Part shown: positions 30,968-40,115 of the stretch, piece by piece
How positions within the stretch are numbered: position 1 is the first letter of the stretch
How the letters are laid out: each line of letters begins with the position of its first letter
From: Qipengyuania marincola
GTDB taxonomy: Bacteria; Pseudomonadota; Alphaproteobacteria; Sphingomonadales; Sphingomonadaceae
Length of the DNA: 64,000 nt
Assembly (NCBI RefSeq): GCF_029688625.1
Contig: NZ_JARULC010000002.1
Location: 310,001 to 374,000 of the forward strand
Direction: 5' to 3'
Notes under the pieces: generated by a model
What the model saw: only the letters and a program-made list of their open reading frames with translations
Databases searched by the model: none
What the model was told of the DNA's origin: nothing
Position numbers and translations under genes: made by a program

Positions 30968-32794
30968 TCACGCGCTTTCGAGGACGAATTGCAGCTTTGC
31001 CAACCGCGCATACAGCCCGCCATTGGCGGATAGCTCGTCATGCGTGCCCTGTTCGACGATGCGGCCATCCTCCATCACCACGATCCGGTCGGCGGCGCGC
31101 ACCGTCGACAGGCGGTGCGCGATGACCAGCGTGGTCCGCTCCGCCATCAGATGCTCGAGCGCATCCTGCACCAGCCGTTCGCTTTCGGCATCTAGCGCGC
31201 TCGTGGCTTCGTCGAGCAACAGGATCGGCGCATCGCGCAGCAGCGCGCGGGCGATAGCCATGCGCTGGCGCTGACCGCCCGAAAGCTGCGTGCCGCTTTC
31301 GCCGAGGTAGGTGTCGAGACCTTTGGGCAGTTTCTCGAGAAATTCGGCAGCATTCGCAGCGCGCGCGGCGGCCCAGATGTCCTCGTCGCTCGCGTCCCAG
31401 TTGCCGTAGCGCAGGTTATCGCGCGCATTGGCGCTGAACAGCACCCCTTCCTGCGGGACATAGGCCATGCGCCGGCGGATCTCCGCCGGATCGGCGCTGG
31501 TCAACGGGACGCCATCGAGGCGGATGGAGCCCGCCTGCGGATCGTAGAAACGTTCGGCCAGCTGGAAGATGGTCGACTTGCCCGCCCCCGAGGGTCCGAC
31601 AATGGCGACGCTTTCGCCGGGCTCGACCTCGAGGCTGAAATCGACGATCGCCGGAGCCTCGAGCCGCGTGGGATAGCGGAAGGTGACATTGCGGAACGAG
31701 AGGCTGCCGCGTGGCGGCTCGGGCAGCAGCTGCGGCCGGGCTGGCGCGGTGATGGTCGGCTTTTCCTCCAGCAGTTCGGCCAGCCGGCTGGCCGCACCAG
31801 CTCCGCGCAATAGGTCGCCATAGACTTCGGTCAAGGCGCCGAACGCACCCGCGACCAGTCCGGCGGTGAGCACGAAAGCGGCGATAGTGCCGCCCGAAAT
31901 CGAGCCTTCGCTCACGGCTTCCGCTCCGCGCCAGACGAGCAGCGTTATCCCGCCGAACACGCACAGGATGACCACCGCGGTCATGATGGCCCGGATGATG
32001 ACCCGGCGCTTGGCCACCCAGAAGGTGCGTTCGACCGCCTCCTCGAACCGCTGATGCTCGCGCCGTTCCTGATTGAAACCCTGCACGATTTTCATCGCCC
32101 CCAGGACCTCGGTGACCATCGCGCCGATATCGGCCACGCGGTCCTGGCTGGTGCGGCTGACCTTGCGCAGGCGCCGCCCGAAATAGGTGATCGGCACGAC
32201 GATCGCCGGGATGATGAGGAACAGGCCCATGGTCAGCGAGGGGACGAGATAGAAGAGGTAGGCCGTCCCGCCGATCGCCATCAGCGTATTGCGCAGCGCC
32301 ACCGAAATCGTGGTCCCTACCACCGTCTCGATCAGCGCGGTATCGCTGGTCATACGGCTGGAGATTTCCTTGGGACTGTTCTCCTCGTAGAAACCGGGCG
32401 CGAGGCGCAGCAGGTTGCGTTGCACGCGCAGCCGGATATCGGCAACAACCCGTTCGCCCAGCCAGCTGACGAAATAGAAGCGCATGGCGGTGCCGACTGC
32501 CAGCACCCCGACGATTATCAGGAGATAGCGGAACCAGCGCCCCATCGCGTCGGGATCCGCGCCCTCGGCAAAGCCGCGGTCGATGACCATCTTGAAACCG
32601 GCAGGGATTGCGAGGGTGGCGGCCGCCGTGATGAACAGGGCGAGGATGGCGAGGCCGACGTGGCCGGGATATTTCGTCGCCGATTGCCACACCATGCGCA
32701 GCGGCTTCAGCGACCGCTCCTGCGGCTCGCCGGTCCTGGCCTTGCGTTGAAAGAGCCGTCGTTTTTGCAGTGCAGTGTCGGGTGACCCATCCAT
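30968..32794 (-). CDS. ABC exporter, fused permease-ATPase (MsbA/lipid-type)
   Basis: 608 aa half-transporter. Six-TM exporter domain about 40-330 and nucleotide-binding domain about 365-605, with Walker A GPSGAGKST, signature LSGGQRQRMAIARAL and Walker B ILLLDEATSALD. The family includes lipid A flippase MsbA and multidrug exporters; there is no adjacent lipid gene to decide. ATG at 32794 is chosen; GTG three codons upstream is possible. Divergent from the PHB depolymerase. Confidence 0.9.
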   Translation of the reverse strand: MDGSPDTALQKRRLFQRKARTGEPQERSLKPLRMVWQSATKYPGHVGLAILALFITAAATLAIPAGFKMVIDRGFAEGADPDAMGRWFRYLLIIVGVLAVGTAMRFYFVSWLGERVVADIRLRVQRNLLRLAPGFYEENSPKEISSRMTSDTALIETVVGTTISVALRNTLMAIGGTAYLFYLVPSLTMGLFLIIPAIVVPITYFGRRLRKVSRTSQDRVADIGAMVTEVLGAMKIVQGFNQERREHQRFEEAVERTFWVAKRRVIIRAIMTAVVILCVFGGITLLVWRGAEAVSEGSISGGTIAAFVLTAGLVAGAFGALTEVYGDLLRGAGAASRLAELLEEKPTITAPARPQLLPEPPRGSLSFRNVTFRYPTRLEAPAIVDFSLEVEPGESVAIVGPSGAGKSTIFQLAERFYDPQAGSIRLDGVPLTSADPAEIRRRMAYVPQEGVLFSANARDNLRYGNWDASDEDIWAAARAANAAEFLEKLPKGLDTYLGESGTQLSGGQRQRMAIARALLRDAPILLLDEATSALDAESERLVQDALEHLMAERTTLVIAHRLSTVRAADRIVVMEDGRIVEQGTHDELSANGGLYARLAKLQFVLESA

Positions 32795-32864
32795 GCGCCT
32801 CACCTAGGCGCGAGAGCGGCGAAAATCCACAGGGCGCGATCGGTGCCCGACACATTTCCCGGCC

Positions 32865-32879
32865 TTGTGCATTGCACAA
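32865..32879. promoter_or_regulatory. Palindrome TTGTGCATTGCACAA in the ABC/phaZ divergent promoter region
   Basis: A 7-bp perfect inverted repeat around one T, 78 nt upstream of the PHB depolymerase ATG (32957) and 71 nt upstream of the ABC gene start. TGC-rich palindromes of this kind are recognised by PhaR, the repressor of polyhydroxyalkanoate genes in several alphaproteobacteria, so control of phaZ is a reasonable hypothesis. The palindrome is seen; the regulator is inferred. Confidence 0.45.
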
Positions 32880-32956
32880 CGAGCAAAGGCGCGTCAGGAT
32901 GGCAGGCAACGATAAAGGGTTACGGCCGCAGAATTACCGGCCAGCAGGGGAAAATC

Positions 32957-34195
32957 ATGCTTTACCACGCCTATGAGCTGCAGCGCAGCTGGCTCAATTC
33001 CGCCAGCGCATGGGCTTCGATCGGGGCGGAGATGCTCTCCAATCCGGCCAATCCGGTGAATTACATCGGCCCCATGGGCTACATGGGCCTTGGCGCCACC
33101 GCGGCGAGCGCGCTCGAAGTATTCGCCCATGCGGCCGCGCCTTATGGCAAGCCGGCCTGGGGCATTGAGGCAATCGAGGTCGACGGACGCCCGGACCCGG
33201 TGGTCGAGGCCACGGTGGTCAATCGTCCCTTTGGCGACTTGAAGGAGTTCTTCCGCGAAGGCTTGCCCGAAGATGCGCCGCGCCTGCTGGTAGTTGCGCC
33301 GATGAGCGGCCATTTCGCCACGCTGCTGCGCGGCACGGTGGAGCGGATGCTGCAGAAATATCGCGTGTTCGTGACCGACTGGGCCGATGCCAAGACGGTG
33401 CCGCTGCACGAAGGCGAGTTCGACCTCGACGACTATATCGATTACGTGATCGGCTTCCTCGAGCATATCGGTGAAGGTGCACATGTGATGGCAGTGTGCC
33501 AGCCCTCCGTCCCCGTCTTCGCCGCGACCGCGATCATGAATCGCGACAAGCATCCCTGCACCTCGAAGACACTGACGATGATGGGCGGGCCGATCGACAC
33601 GCGCTGTTCGCCGACGACCGTCAACGACCTCGCGATGGACCGTCCGATCGAATGGTTTCGCCACAATGTCATCGCGACGGTACCCATGCAGTACCGCGGA
33701 GCGGGACGGCGGGTCTATCCCGGCTTCATGCAGCTGGCCGGCTTCATGAGCATGAATCTCGGCAATCACATGATGAGCCATTACGAGATGTTCAAACACC
33801 TGACCGCCGGCGACCAGGAAAGCGCGCAAGCGACCAAGGATTTCTACGACGAATATCGTAGCGTTGCCGACATGACCGCAGAATTCTACCTCCAGACCGT
33901 GCAGGAGGTATTCCAGGACCACTCGCTGCCCAACGGCACCTTCATGCACCGCGGCAAGCGCATCGATCTGGGCGATATCACCGACACCGCGCTACTTGCG
34001 ATCGAGGGCGAGCGAGACGATATCTCGGGCCTCGGCCAGACCCGCGCCGCATTGGAACTGACGCCCGAACTGGACGCATCGAAGAAGCGCTATCTGATGG
34101 CAGAAGGTGCTGGCCATTACGGCATCTTCAACGGCAGCCGCTGGCGCACGAAAATCGCCCCGGTAGTCGAGGAATTCATCGCGGCGCATGGGTAA
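32957..34195 (+). CDS. phaZ: Intracellular poly(3-hydroxybutyrate) depolymerase
   Basis: 412 aa. MLYHAYELQRSWLNSASAWA is the usual PhaZ N-terminus. The nucleophile is C181 in AVCQPSVP, the cysteine in a lipase-box position that marks intracellular granule depolymerases. The acid and base are expected in GERDDISG (about 353-360) and GAGHYGIF (about 384-391). It mobilises PHB granules to 3-hydroxybutyrate. PhaB at 61784 belongs to the same pathway; no PHA synthase or phasin is in the window. Confidence 0.93.
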   Translation: MLYHAYELQRSWLNSASAWASIGAEMLSNPANPVNYIGPMGYMGLGATAASALEVFAHAAAPYGKPAWGIEAIEVDGRPDPVVEATVVNRPFGDLKEFFREGLPEDAPRLLVVAPMSGHFATLLRGTVERMLQKYRVFVTDWADAKTVPLHEGEFDLDDYIDYVIGFLEHIGEGAHVMAVCQPSVPVFAATAIMNRDKHPCTSKTLTMMGGPIDTRCSPTTVNDLAMDRPIEWFRHNVIATVPMQYRGAGRRVYPGFMQLAGFMSMNLGNHMMSHYEMFKHLTAGDQESAQATKDFYDEYRSVADMTAEFYLQTVQEVFQDHSLPNGTFMHRGKRIDLGDITDTALLAIEGERDDISGLGQTRAALELTPELDASKKRYLMAEGAGHYGIFNGSRWRTKIAPVVEEFIAAHG

Positions 34196-34201
34196 GAGCA
34201 C

Positions 34202-34804
34202 TTAGACTGGCGGCCGGTTGTCCCTGCTGCCGAAAAGCTTTCCGAGCAGGCGGCGTGCAAGCACGAGCAGCCAGATCGTCAGGCCGAGCAGAAGCACTGC
34301 GATGACCGCAGCGATGACCGGATATTCGTAGGCAACCCACAGCAAGCCGATCGTCGCCACGTCTTCGGCCGTCGAAACGGCAACGTTGCTCACCGGTTCG
34401 GGGCTGGCATTCACCACGCCGCGCGCTCCGGCCTTGCCTGCGTGCGCAGCAAAGCTCGCACCGCCGCCGAGCAGGAAGGCGACGACCTGCACTGCCGGGT
34501 CCGACGGATCGACGATCGCCAGTGCCAGCAGCGCACCACCGATGGGGCGGACGAAGGTGTGGACGGCGTCCCAGATGGAATCGAGCCACATCACCTTGTC
34601 GGCGAAGAATTCCGCCACGGCGGCAAGCGCGGCGATGCTCATCACCCACGGACTGGCCAGCACATCGAGACTGGCGAGATGTTCGGGCAATGGCAGCACA
34701 TCGAGCCGCATCGCGAGGCCCGTGGCGAAAATGCAGAGATAAAGACGCCAACCCGCCAGCAGGCTGACGCTTCCGGCAACCCCGATGATCTCCATGATGC
34801 CCAT
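34202..34804 (-). CDS. DUF4126 membrane protein
   Basis: 200 aa from ATG 34804; 34795 and 34816 are alternative in-frame ATGs. Five or so hydrophobic segments; the family pattern VAGSVSLLAGWRLYLCIFATGLAMRL and GGALLALAIVDPSDP is present. Function of the family is unknown. Convergent with phaZ (6 nt between stops) and divergent from the DUF2807 gene. Confidence 0.8.
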   Translation of the reverse strand: MGIMEIIGVAGSVSLLAGWRLYLCIFATGLAMRLDVLPLPEHLASLDVLASPWVMSIAALAAVAEFFADKVMWLDSIWDAVHTFVRPIGGALLALAIVDPSDPAVQVVAFLLGGGASFAAHAGKAGARGVVNASPEPVSNVAVSTAEDVATIGLLWVAYEYPVIAAVIAVLLLGLTIWLLVLARRLLGKLFGSRDNRPPV

Positions 34805-34909
34805 CACCGGAAGCATAGTCCTGTTTCGCAGGGTTCGTCCAACGACATTCGCAACCCGACGGAATGCCGTCACGCGCCTTGACCAGCCCGCCCGACAGGC
34901 CCTAGCGTT

Positions 34910-34919
34910 TACATATGTA
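34910..34919 (+). promoter_or_regulatory. TACATATGTA palindrome upstream of the DUF2807 gene
   Basis: A 10-bp perfect palindrome sits immediately upstream of the GAGAGG Shine-Dalgarno and 16 nt before the ATG, within GC-rich surroundings. Such ATGT/ACAT-containing palindromes are bound by PadR- and TetR-type repressors. DUF2807 genes elsewhere are sometimes linked to padR, but no regulator gene is adjacent here. Confidence 0.35.
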
Positions 34920-34935
34920 GACAAGAGAGGTTGTG

Positions 34936-35691
34936 ATGAGAAAAGTTCCGGCAGCAACGATGATCGGCGCAATGGCTGCATTGGCCGCCTGCGGCACGGC
35001 GATAGCAGGCAGCGAAAGCCAGTATCGCGCATCGTCCTATGGATATGGCAACGAGATGATCATCGGATCGGGGACCATTGTGTCCCGGGACCTGCCGATC
35101 GGCGACGTCGAGCGCCTGGCTATCGATGGGCCGGTCGACGTGATCGTCCGACAAGGCGCAACGCGATCGCTTACCGTGACGGCGGACGACAATATCATCG
35201 GTCTCGTACGTGCGCGCGCCAACGGTAGGGCGCTGACTCTCGACACGACCGGCAGTTTTCGCACGCGAACGGGAATTACCGCCGAACTGGTCGTCCCGCG
35301 CCTCGACAAGGTGTCGATCAACGCGAGCGGCGACGTGCGCTTCGAGGACTGGTCTGCCCGCGAAATCGAGCTGGTGATCGGCGGGTCCGGCAGTATCGAA
35401 ATGAACGGACGCACCGCACGCATCACGGCTCTGATCGGCGGATCCGGTGAAATCGACCTGACCCGGGCGCAGCCGTCCTATGTCGATGCCGATATCGAAG
35501 GGTCGGGTTCGATCCGTGTCCCCTCGCTGGCGAAGCTCGATGCGGCGATCAACGGATCGGGCACGATCGAGGCCGACCGGGTGGGCGAGCTCGACGCCGT
35601 CCTCAACGGCTCGGGCCTCATTCGCTACGGCTCGGCCGAGCGCGTGCTACGTCACGAACGAAATGGCTCGGGCCGCATCGTGCGCCGCTGA
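34936..35691 (+). CDS. DUF2807 (head GIN domain) lipoprotein
   Basis: 251 aa from ATG 34936; a GTG lies one codon earlier. Probable lipoprotein signal MIGAMAALAAC. The mature protein is a repetitive beta structure: D-I-G/P-V-D-V-I-V then repeated GSG-x-I units (GGSGSIEMNG, GGSGEIDL, EGSGSIRV, NGSGTIEAD, NGSGLIRYG, NGSGRIVRR). The pattern predicts a beta-helix/auto-adhesin-like fold typical of DUF2807. Function in bacteria is poorly known. Confidence 0.88.
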   Translation: MRKVPAATMIGAMAALAACGTAIAGSESQYRASSYGYGNEMIIGSGTIVSRDLPIGDVERLAIDGPVDVIVRQGATRSLTVTADDNIIGLVRARANGRALTLDTTGSFRTRTGITAELVVPRLDKVSINASGDVRFEDWSAREIELVIGGSGSIEMNGRTARITALIGGSGEIDLTRAQPSYVDADIEGSGSIRVPSLAKLDAAINGSGTIEADRVGELDAVLNGSGLIRYGSAERVLRHERNGSGRIVRR

Positions 35692-35703
35692 GCCGGCAGC
35701 AAT

Positions 35704-36660
35704 TCAGCCGGCACCGTCACGCTGCGCTTCGACATCGTAGGGTTTTCCGAATTCGCCGATCGGGTTCTCGAGTGCGCCCCGGTCCCACTGGCCGAGATCC
35801 GCGACCGCGGCATAGGCGTCCTCGAGGAATTGCAACAGCACGCCCTCGGGATCCCCGCTTGCGCGAACCGCGGCATAGGGGAGTACGTATTCGCCAAGCT
35901 CTGCCTGCCAATAGGCAGTGTCGGGCCGGACCGCCCTGTCGCCGAGCCCCGTCGGGGTAGGATAGCCGTAGGAATAAAAGGCCGCTTCATCGACACCGCC
36001 GCCGCCGAGCCAGAAACCTGCGCTCGCGACCTCATGGCTATAGGCTTCGCGCGTGACGCGGTCTGGCAGGTTGGGAAAGCCGCCCGGGTGGAGCGGAGCC
36101 GTGCGGCCCGAGAACCGTGTCACCGCGAGATCGAAGCTTCCCCAGAACAGGTGGCTGGGCGAGGATTTGCCGACGAACCCGGTGCGGAAGCGTTCCAAGA
36201 CCCGGTTGGCATCCGAGAATGCACGATGGATGCGCCGGACAGTGTCGGGGTCCCACGCGCGCGGCCGGTCGTCGCGCATGAAAGGTACCGCATCCTCCAC
36301 TTCATTGGGTCCGCCGTCGATCGATGTCGCGATGCCGAGTTCGGACAATTCGTGCGACAGCGCGGCGTGGAAGTCGGCCACGGTTTGCCCTTGCAGACGG
36401 ATTGCGCCGCGCTCGCCCGTCGTCTCGATTTCGACCTGTCCGCTCAGGCAGTCGAGCAGGATTTCCGCCTCGCCAGACGCTGTCTCGAACGGGTAGGTCC
36501 GGAACCCGCGCGGCACCACGCGCATGGCGAGATGCCAGCTATGGTTGCACCACGGGAGCGCTCGCGTCGGCAGTTTGCCGATCACCTGAAGATACGCGTG
36601 CAGGCTTTCGATGACCGGGCGGTCGGCCTCGTAATCGAGTTTTGGCCACCGCTCGGTCAT
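35704..36660 (-). CDS. DUF5996 family protein
   Basis: 318 aa. MTERWPKLDYEADRPVIESLHAYLQVIGK and the LPWCNHSWHLAMRV, HLFWGSFDLAVTRFSGR and YSHEVASAGFWLGGGGV segments are the conserved blocks of this cytosolic family of unknown function. No signal or TM. The His/Trp-rich conserved blocks suggest a metal or ligand pocket. Directly downstream of the thiolase on the same strand (17-nt gap), so probably co-transcribed with the thiolase. Confidence 0.85.
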   Translation of the reverse strand: MTERWPKLDYEADRPVIESLHAYLQVIGKLPTRALPWCNHSWHLAMRVVPRGFRTYPFETASGEAEILLDCLSGQVEIETTGERGAIRLQGQTVADFHAALSHELSELGIATSIDGGPNEVEDAVPFMRDDRPRAWDPDTVRRIHRAFSDANRVLERFRTGFVGKSSPSHLFWGSFDLAVTRFSGRTAPLHPGGFPNLPDRVTREAYSHEVASAGFWLGGGGVDEAAFYSYGYPTPTGLGDRAVRPDTAYWQAELGEYVLPYAAVRASGDPEGVLLQFLEDAYAAVADLGQWDRGALENPIGEFGKPYDVEAQRDGAG

Positions 36661-36677
36661 CGTGAAGTCCTTTCAGA

Positions 36678-37856
36678 TCAGAAGATCTCGAACAGTCCTG
36701 CTGCGCCCATGCCGCCGCCGACGCACATAGTGACGACGCCGTATTTGGCACCGCGACGCTTGCCCTCGATCAGCGTGTGGCCGACGCAGCGCGCGCCGGT
36801 CATGCCATAGGGGTGGCCGATCGAGATCGAGCCGCCGTTGACGTTGAGGATGTCGTTGTCGATGCCGAGCTTGTCGCGGCAATAGAGCACCTGCACCGCG
36901 AAAGCTTCGTTGAGCTCCCACAGGCCAATATCCTCGACCTTGAGGTCGAAACGCTTCAGCAGCTTTGGGATAGCGAAGATCGGGCCGATGCCCATTTCGT
37001 CGGGCTCGGTACCCGCGACTGCCATGCCGACATAACGGCCGAGCGGTTCGAGACCCTTCTGCTCGGCGACCTTGGCTTCCATCAGAATCGAGGCCGAAGA
37101 ACCGTCGGACAGTTGCGAGGCGTTGCCGGCGGTGATCGTGGTGCCTTCGCCCATGACCGGTTTCAGGCCCTGAAGGCCTTCCAGCGTGGTCGAGGGGCGA
37201 TTGCCCTCGTCCTTGGCGATAGTGATGTCGACATCCGAAATCTCGCCGGTTTCCTTGTCCTGCACCTTGTGCGTGGTGGAAACGGGGACGATCTCGTCGT
37301 CGAACTTGCCGGCTTCCTGAGCGGCTGCGGTGCGCTGCTGGCTCTGGAGGGCGTATTCGTCCTGCGCATCGCGGCTGATGCCATAACGCTGGGCGACCGT
37401 CTCGGCAGTCTGCAGCATCGGCATGTAGATCGCGCCGTGCATCGCGATCAGCTCCGGATCGGGCATCACGCGCATTTCCTTGGTCTGTACCAGCGAAATG
37501 CTTTCCTGCCCGCCGGCGGCAACCACATCCATGCGATCGGTGATGATCTGCTTGGCAGCCGTTGCGATGCTCATCAGGCCCGAAGAGCACTGACGGTCGA
37601 TGGTCATGCCGCTGGTGCCGATCGGGCAGCCGGCGCGCAGCGCGACCTGGCGGGCGAGGTTGCCGGCCTGCGTGCCCTGCTGGAGCGCGGCGCCCCACAG
37701 CACGTCGTCGATCTCGCCGGCTTCGATGCCGGCGCGCTCGATCGCGGGCTTGAGCGAATAGGCGCCGAGCGTCGGGCCCTTGGTGTCGTTGAAGCCGCCC
37801 TTGTACGCACGGCCGATGGCGGTGCGGGCGGTGGAGACGATGACTGCGTCACGCAT
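36678..37856 (-). CDS. Acetyl-CoA C-acetyltransferase (thiolase)
   Basis: 392 aa. Catalytic C90 ([12 protein letters not shown]), H348 ([10 protein letters not shown]) and C378 ([11 protein letters not shown]). Its length and [21 protein letters not shown] start are typical of FadA/FadI-like 3-ketoacyl-CoA thiolases. It follows a MaoC-type hydratase on the same strand (56-nt gap), which provides the preceding beta-oxidation-like step. Possible supplier or consumer of acetoacetyl-CoA in PHB metabolism. Confidence 0.93.
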   Translation of the reverse strand: MRDAVIVSTARTAIGRAYKGGFNDTKGPTLGAYSLKPAIERAGIEAGEIDDVLWGAALQQGTQAGNLARQVALRAGCPIGTSGMTIDRQCSSGLMSIATAAKQIITDRMDVVAAGGQESISLVQTKEMRVMPDPELIAMHGAIYMPMLQTAETVAQRYGISRDAQDEYALQSQQRTAAAQEAGKFDDEIVPVSTTHKVQDKETGEISDVDITIAKDEGNRPSTTLEGLQGLKPVMGEGTTITAGNASQLSDGSSASILMEAKVAEQKGLEPLGRYVGMAVAGTEPDEMGIGPIFAIPKLLKRFDLKVEDIGLWELNEAFAVQVLYCRDKLGIDNDILNVNGGSISIGHPYGMTGARCVGHTLIEGKRRGAKYGVVTMCVGGGMGAAGLFEIF

Positions 37857-37912
37857 GGGTAGTTCCTTGGATTGCTAGAGGTGCCTGATCCTCGCCGGGG
37901 AGGAGGGGGAAA

Positions 37913-38362
37913 TCAGACGAAGAGCTGGGTGATCCACTCGGTGATGAGGGCGGGCTTGTCCTCGCCTTCGATCTCCATCGTGATCTCGCTGGTCTGCTGC
38001 CACTGGCCGGGGCGCTTCTCGATCATCTCGACAAGCTTCCAGTGGCCGCGAATGCGCTTGCCGCTGCGGACCGGCGAGATGAAGCGCGTCTTGTTGCCGC
38101 CGTAGTTCACGCCCATCTTCACGCCGTCGATCTTGGGCATGTCGGACTGGGCGCCGAGATAGGGGATCATCGAGAGCGTCAGGAAGCCGTGCGCGATGGT
38201 GCCGCCGAAGGGCGTCATCTTGGCGGCTTCTTCGTTGATGTGGATGAACTGGTGGTCGCCGGTGGCATCGGCGAACTGGTTGATGCGCTCCTGGCTCATC
38301 TCGACCCATTCGCTGGTGCCGATGTGTTCGCCGACCTTCTCGGCCAGTTCCTGCGGGCTCAT
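37913..38362 (-). CDS. MaoC family enoyl-CoA hydratase
   Basis: 149 aa single hot-dog domain. Catalytic D36 and H41 lie in ATGDHQFIHIN, the R-specific hydratase motif, followed by FGGTIAHGFLTLS. It would hydrate trans-2-enoyl-CoA, a route that in other bacteria feeds (R)-3-hydroxyacyl-CoA to PHA synthesis. The ATG at 38362 has a strong GAGGAG; the longer open frame upstream has no support. First gene of a hydratase-thiolase-DUF5996 unit. Confidence 0.92.
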   Translation of the reverse strand: MSPQELAEKVGEHIGTSEWVEMSQERINQFADATGDHQFIHINEEAAKMTPFGGTIAHGFLTLSMIPYLGAQSDMPKIDGVKMGVNYGGNKTRFISPVRSGKRIRGHWKLVEMIEKRPGQWQQTSEITMEIEGEDKPALITEWITQLFV

Positions 38363-38437
38363 ACGCGTCTCCTCTTCGCGAAATCGTGCGGTTATGCGCG
38401 ACTCTGCGCCGCGCGTGCGGCGGGACTCATGGCGCAT

Positions 38438-38469
38438 GCAGCAAGGGCGCGCAACCGCGCCGATGCTGC
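38438..38469 (-). terminator. Nested hairpin after the O-glycosylation ligase gene
   Basis: GCAGCA (38438-38443) pairs with TGCTGC (38464-38469), and inside it GGGCGCG pairs with CGCGCC around CAAC. It starts three bases beyond the ligase stop on the minus strand and precedes the MaoC gene. No T-tract, so factor-independent termination is uncertain. Confidence 0.45.
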
Positions 38470-38471
38470 CC

Positions 38472-39854
38472 TTACGGCATGGCGGGACGCGTGGCGGAGG
38501 CGGCGCGGCGGGCTTCGCGCATGGCCTTCCGCTCCGCCTCCTGCTTGGCCGACTCGCGCCGCTGGCAGTAAGTCCACAGTCCGATCTGCAACCCCACCAG
38601 CATCAGGATGAAGGGCTGGAATGCAATTCCCTGGAAGGTCGCGCCGACCAGATAGATGATCTGTGCAACCTGCAGCGCTGTGGCCAGCGGAGCCTGCCAT
38701 TGCTCTGCCTTTGCGGATCGCTGGCGCCAGCCCTTGCGGATCTTTTCCATCTGCCACAGCCCGATCCCATGCAGGGCGAGCCACAGGAACAATCCCGGCC
38801 AACCCTGTTCGCCGAGCATTTCGAAGATGGACGAATGATAGGCGCGCGCGCCATCGGTGATCTCGCGATATTCGACCGAAACGGTCGTCCCGTCCTGTTC
38901 CACCACGGGCAGATCATACGTGAAGCTGTTGCCGCGATACGCATCGAAACCCCCGCCGAGCGGACGTTCGGCGACATAGTCCAGGGTCCAGCCCCAGACC
39001 TGCATACGAGTCGATGCCGACTGATCCTCCTGCACCGAGCCGAGCGTCGACATGCGCTCGGTAAAGCTGTCGGGAAGGAAGGGGATCGCCGCAAGGCCGA
39101 GGACCGCCGCTGCCGACAGGTAGAGGGCGCGGCGTTTCACGTCGCGCAGCAGCATCAGGCCGAGGACGGCGATGCAGATCAGCCCGGTGCGGGCTTCGGT
39201 GCCGATCGGGATCATCAGGCAGGCGAATATCAGCAGGCCGGCGAAGGTCTTCACCCGCCAGTCGGCCGGGAACACGGTGCCATGCCTTGCCAGCCAGAGG
39301 ATCACCGGGATGATGGCGATTGCGACCGTCGCCAGGGTCGAGCTTTCGTAGATGTTCGAATTGTCGTTCACGAAGAGGTAGAGATTACCGTAGCCACCGC
39401 CGCCCAGCACCGTCTTCATGCCTGCGGAAATGATGATCGCGCCCGCCGTCAGCACCATGACCAGCAGCGCCGATTCGATGCGCAGGCGCGTGGTCAGCGT
39501 CACCGGAAGAAAGATCGCGAAGACCAGCGCCTTCCACACCCAGTCCCATTTCGCCTGCCCGAATTCCGGGAAATCCGCCCATTGCAGGGTCATGAAACAC
39601 CACACCAGCAGGGCCAGCAACAGGCCCTGGCGCAGGCTGAAGCGAGTGTCCGCCTTGCGGTCGCCGACGATCCAACCGGCAAAGGCGAGCAGGAAGGCAA
39701 TCAGCGAAACAGGGATTGCCGCCAGCAGCGCCCAGCTGATCTTCTGCGGGGCGAGAATATCGATGTATAGATAGGCCAGTACCCACAGATAGGGGCGCCG
39801 CACGCCGAGCGCGAAAAGGATCATGACGGTGATAAACAGCGCGAGGTCAAGCAT
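38472..39854 (-). CDS. Exosortase-A-associated putative O-glycosylation ligase (Wzy/WaaL-like)
   Basis: 460 aa with about ten to twelve TM segments and a large periplasmic loop near 290-345 (the ERPLGGGFDAY...VVEQDGTTV region), ending in a basic cytoplasmic tail. Features include IDILAPQKISWALL, TLQWADFPEFGQ and IGTEARTGLI, matching the ligase found in PEP-CTERM/exosortase-A clusters. Predicted to polymerise or transfer lipid-linked glycans. The start ATG lies within the stop region of the 71-aa gene (8-nt overlap). Confidence 0.85.
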   Translation of the reverse strand: MLDLALFITVMILFALGVRRPYLWVLAYLYIDILAPQKISWALLAAIPVSLIAFLLAFAGWIVGDRKADTRFSLRQGLLLALLVWCFMTLQWADFPEFGQAKWDWVWKALVFAIFLPVTLTTRLRIESALLVMVLTAGAIIISAGMKTVLGGGGYGNLYLFVNDNSNIYESSTLATVAIAIIPVILWLARHGTVFPADWRVKTFAGLLIFACLMIPIGTEARTGLICIAVLGLMLLRDVKRRALYLSAAAVLGLAAIPFLPDSFTERMSTLGSVQEDQSASTRMQVWGWTLDYVAERPLGGGFDAYRGNSFTYDLPVVEQDGTTVSVEYREITDGARAYHSSIFEMLGEQGWPGLFLWLALHGIGLWQMEKIRKGWRQRSAKAEQWQAPLATALQVAQIIYLVGATFQGIAFQPFILMLVGLQIGLWTYCQRRESAKQEAERKAMREARRAASATRPAMP

Positions 39855-40062
39855 TGCGGCCCCGCTTTCGCGCATGCCTCTGGCGCCGCTTTTCGCGCAG
39901 AGTCGGCGGAGCGACCGTCTCGGGCTCTTCCGCCAGCAGGTTTTCGCTGTCGAGATCCGGCCGCACCATGATGCGCAGCAGGGCCAGCATCAGCAGCACA
40001 TGCGTCAAACCAAGGGCAAGATAGTCGATCACGGGAGGCGCAGTCTTCCTTTTCGGTGCCAT
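39847..40062 (-). CDS. Small single-TM protein preceding the ligase
   Basis: 71 aa. A TM helix is near 13-33 (YLALGLTHVLLMLALLRIMV), then an acidic stretch and a strongly basic C-terminus (REKRRQRHARKRGRN). No recognised family. Overlap with the ligase start argues for genuine, coupled expression. Possibly an accessory subunit of the ligase, which is inference. Confidence 0.68.
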   Translation of the reverse strand: MAPKRKTAPPVIDYLALGLTHVLLMLALLRIMVRPDLDSENLLAEEPETVAPPTLREKRRQRHARKRGRNA

Positions 40063-40115
40063 ACCAACGCGTGGTTGACGCAGCGTTAAGCCTGTTGTGT
40101 CAAATAGATCGCCAA

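Noticed and set aside
29186-31033. 615-aa plus-strand frame opposite the M13 peptidase
   Set aside because: Antisense of a gene with an intact HEIGH zinc site; crosses the ABC gene stop.
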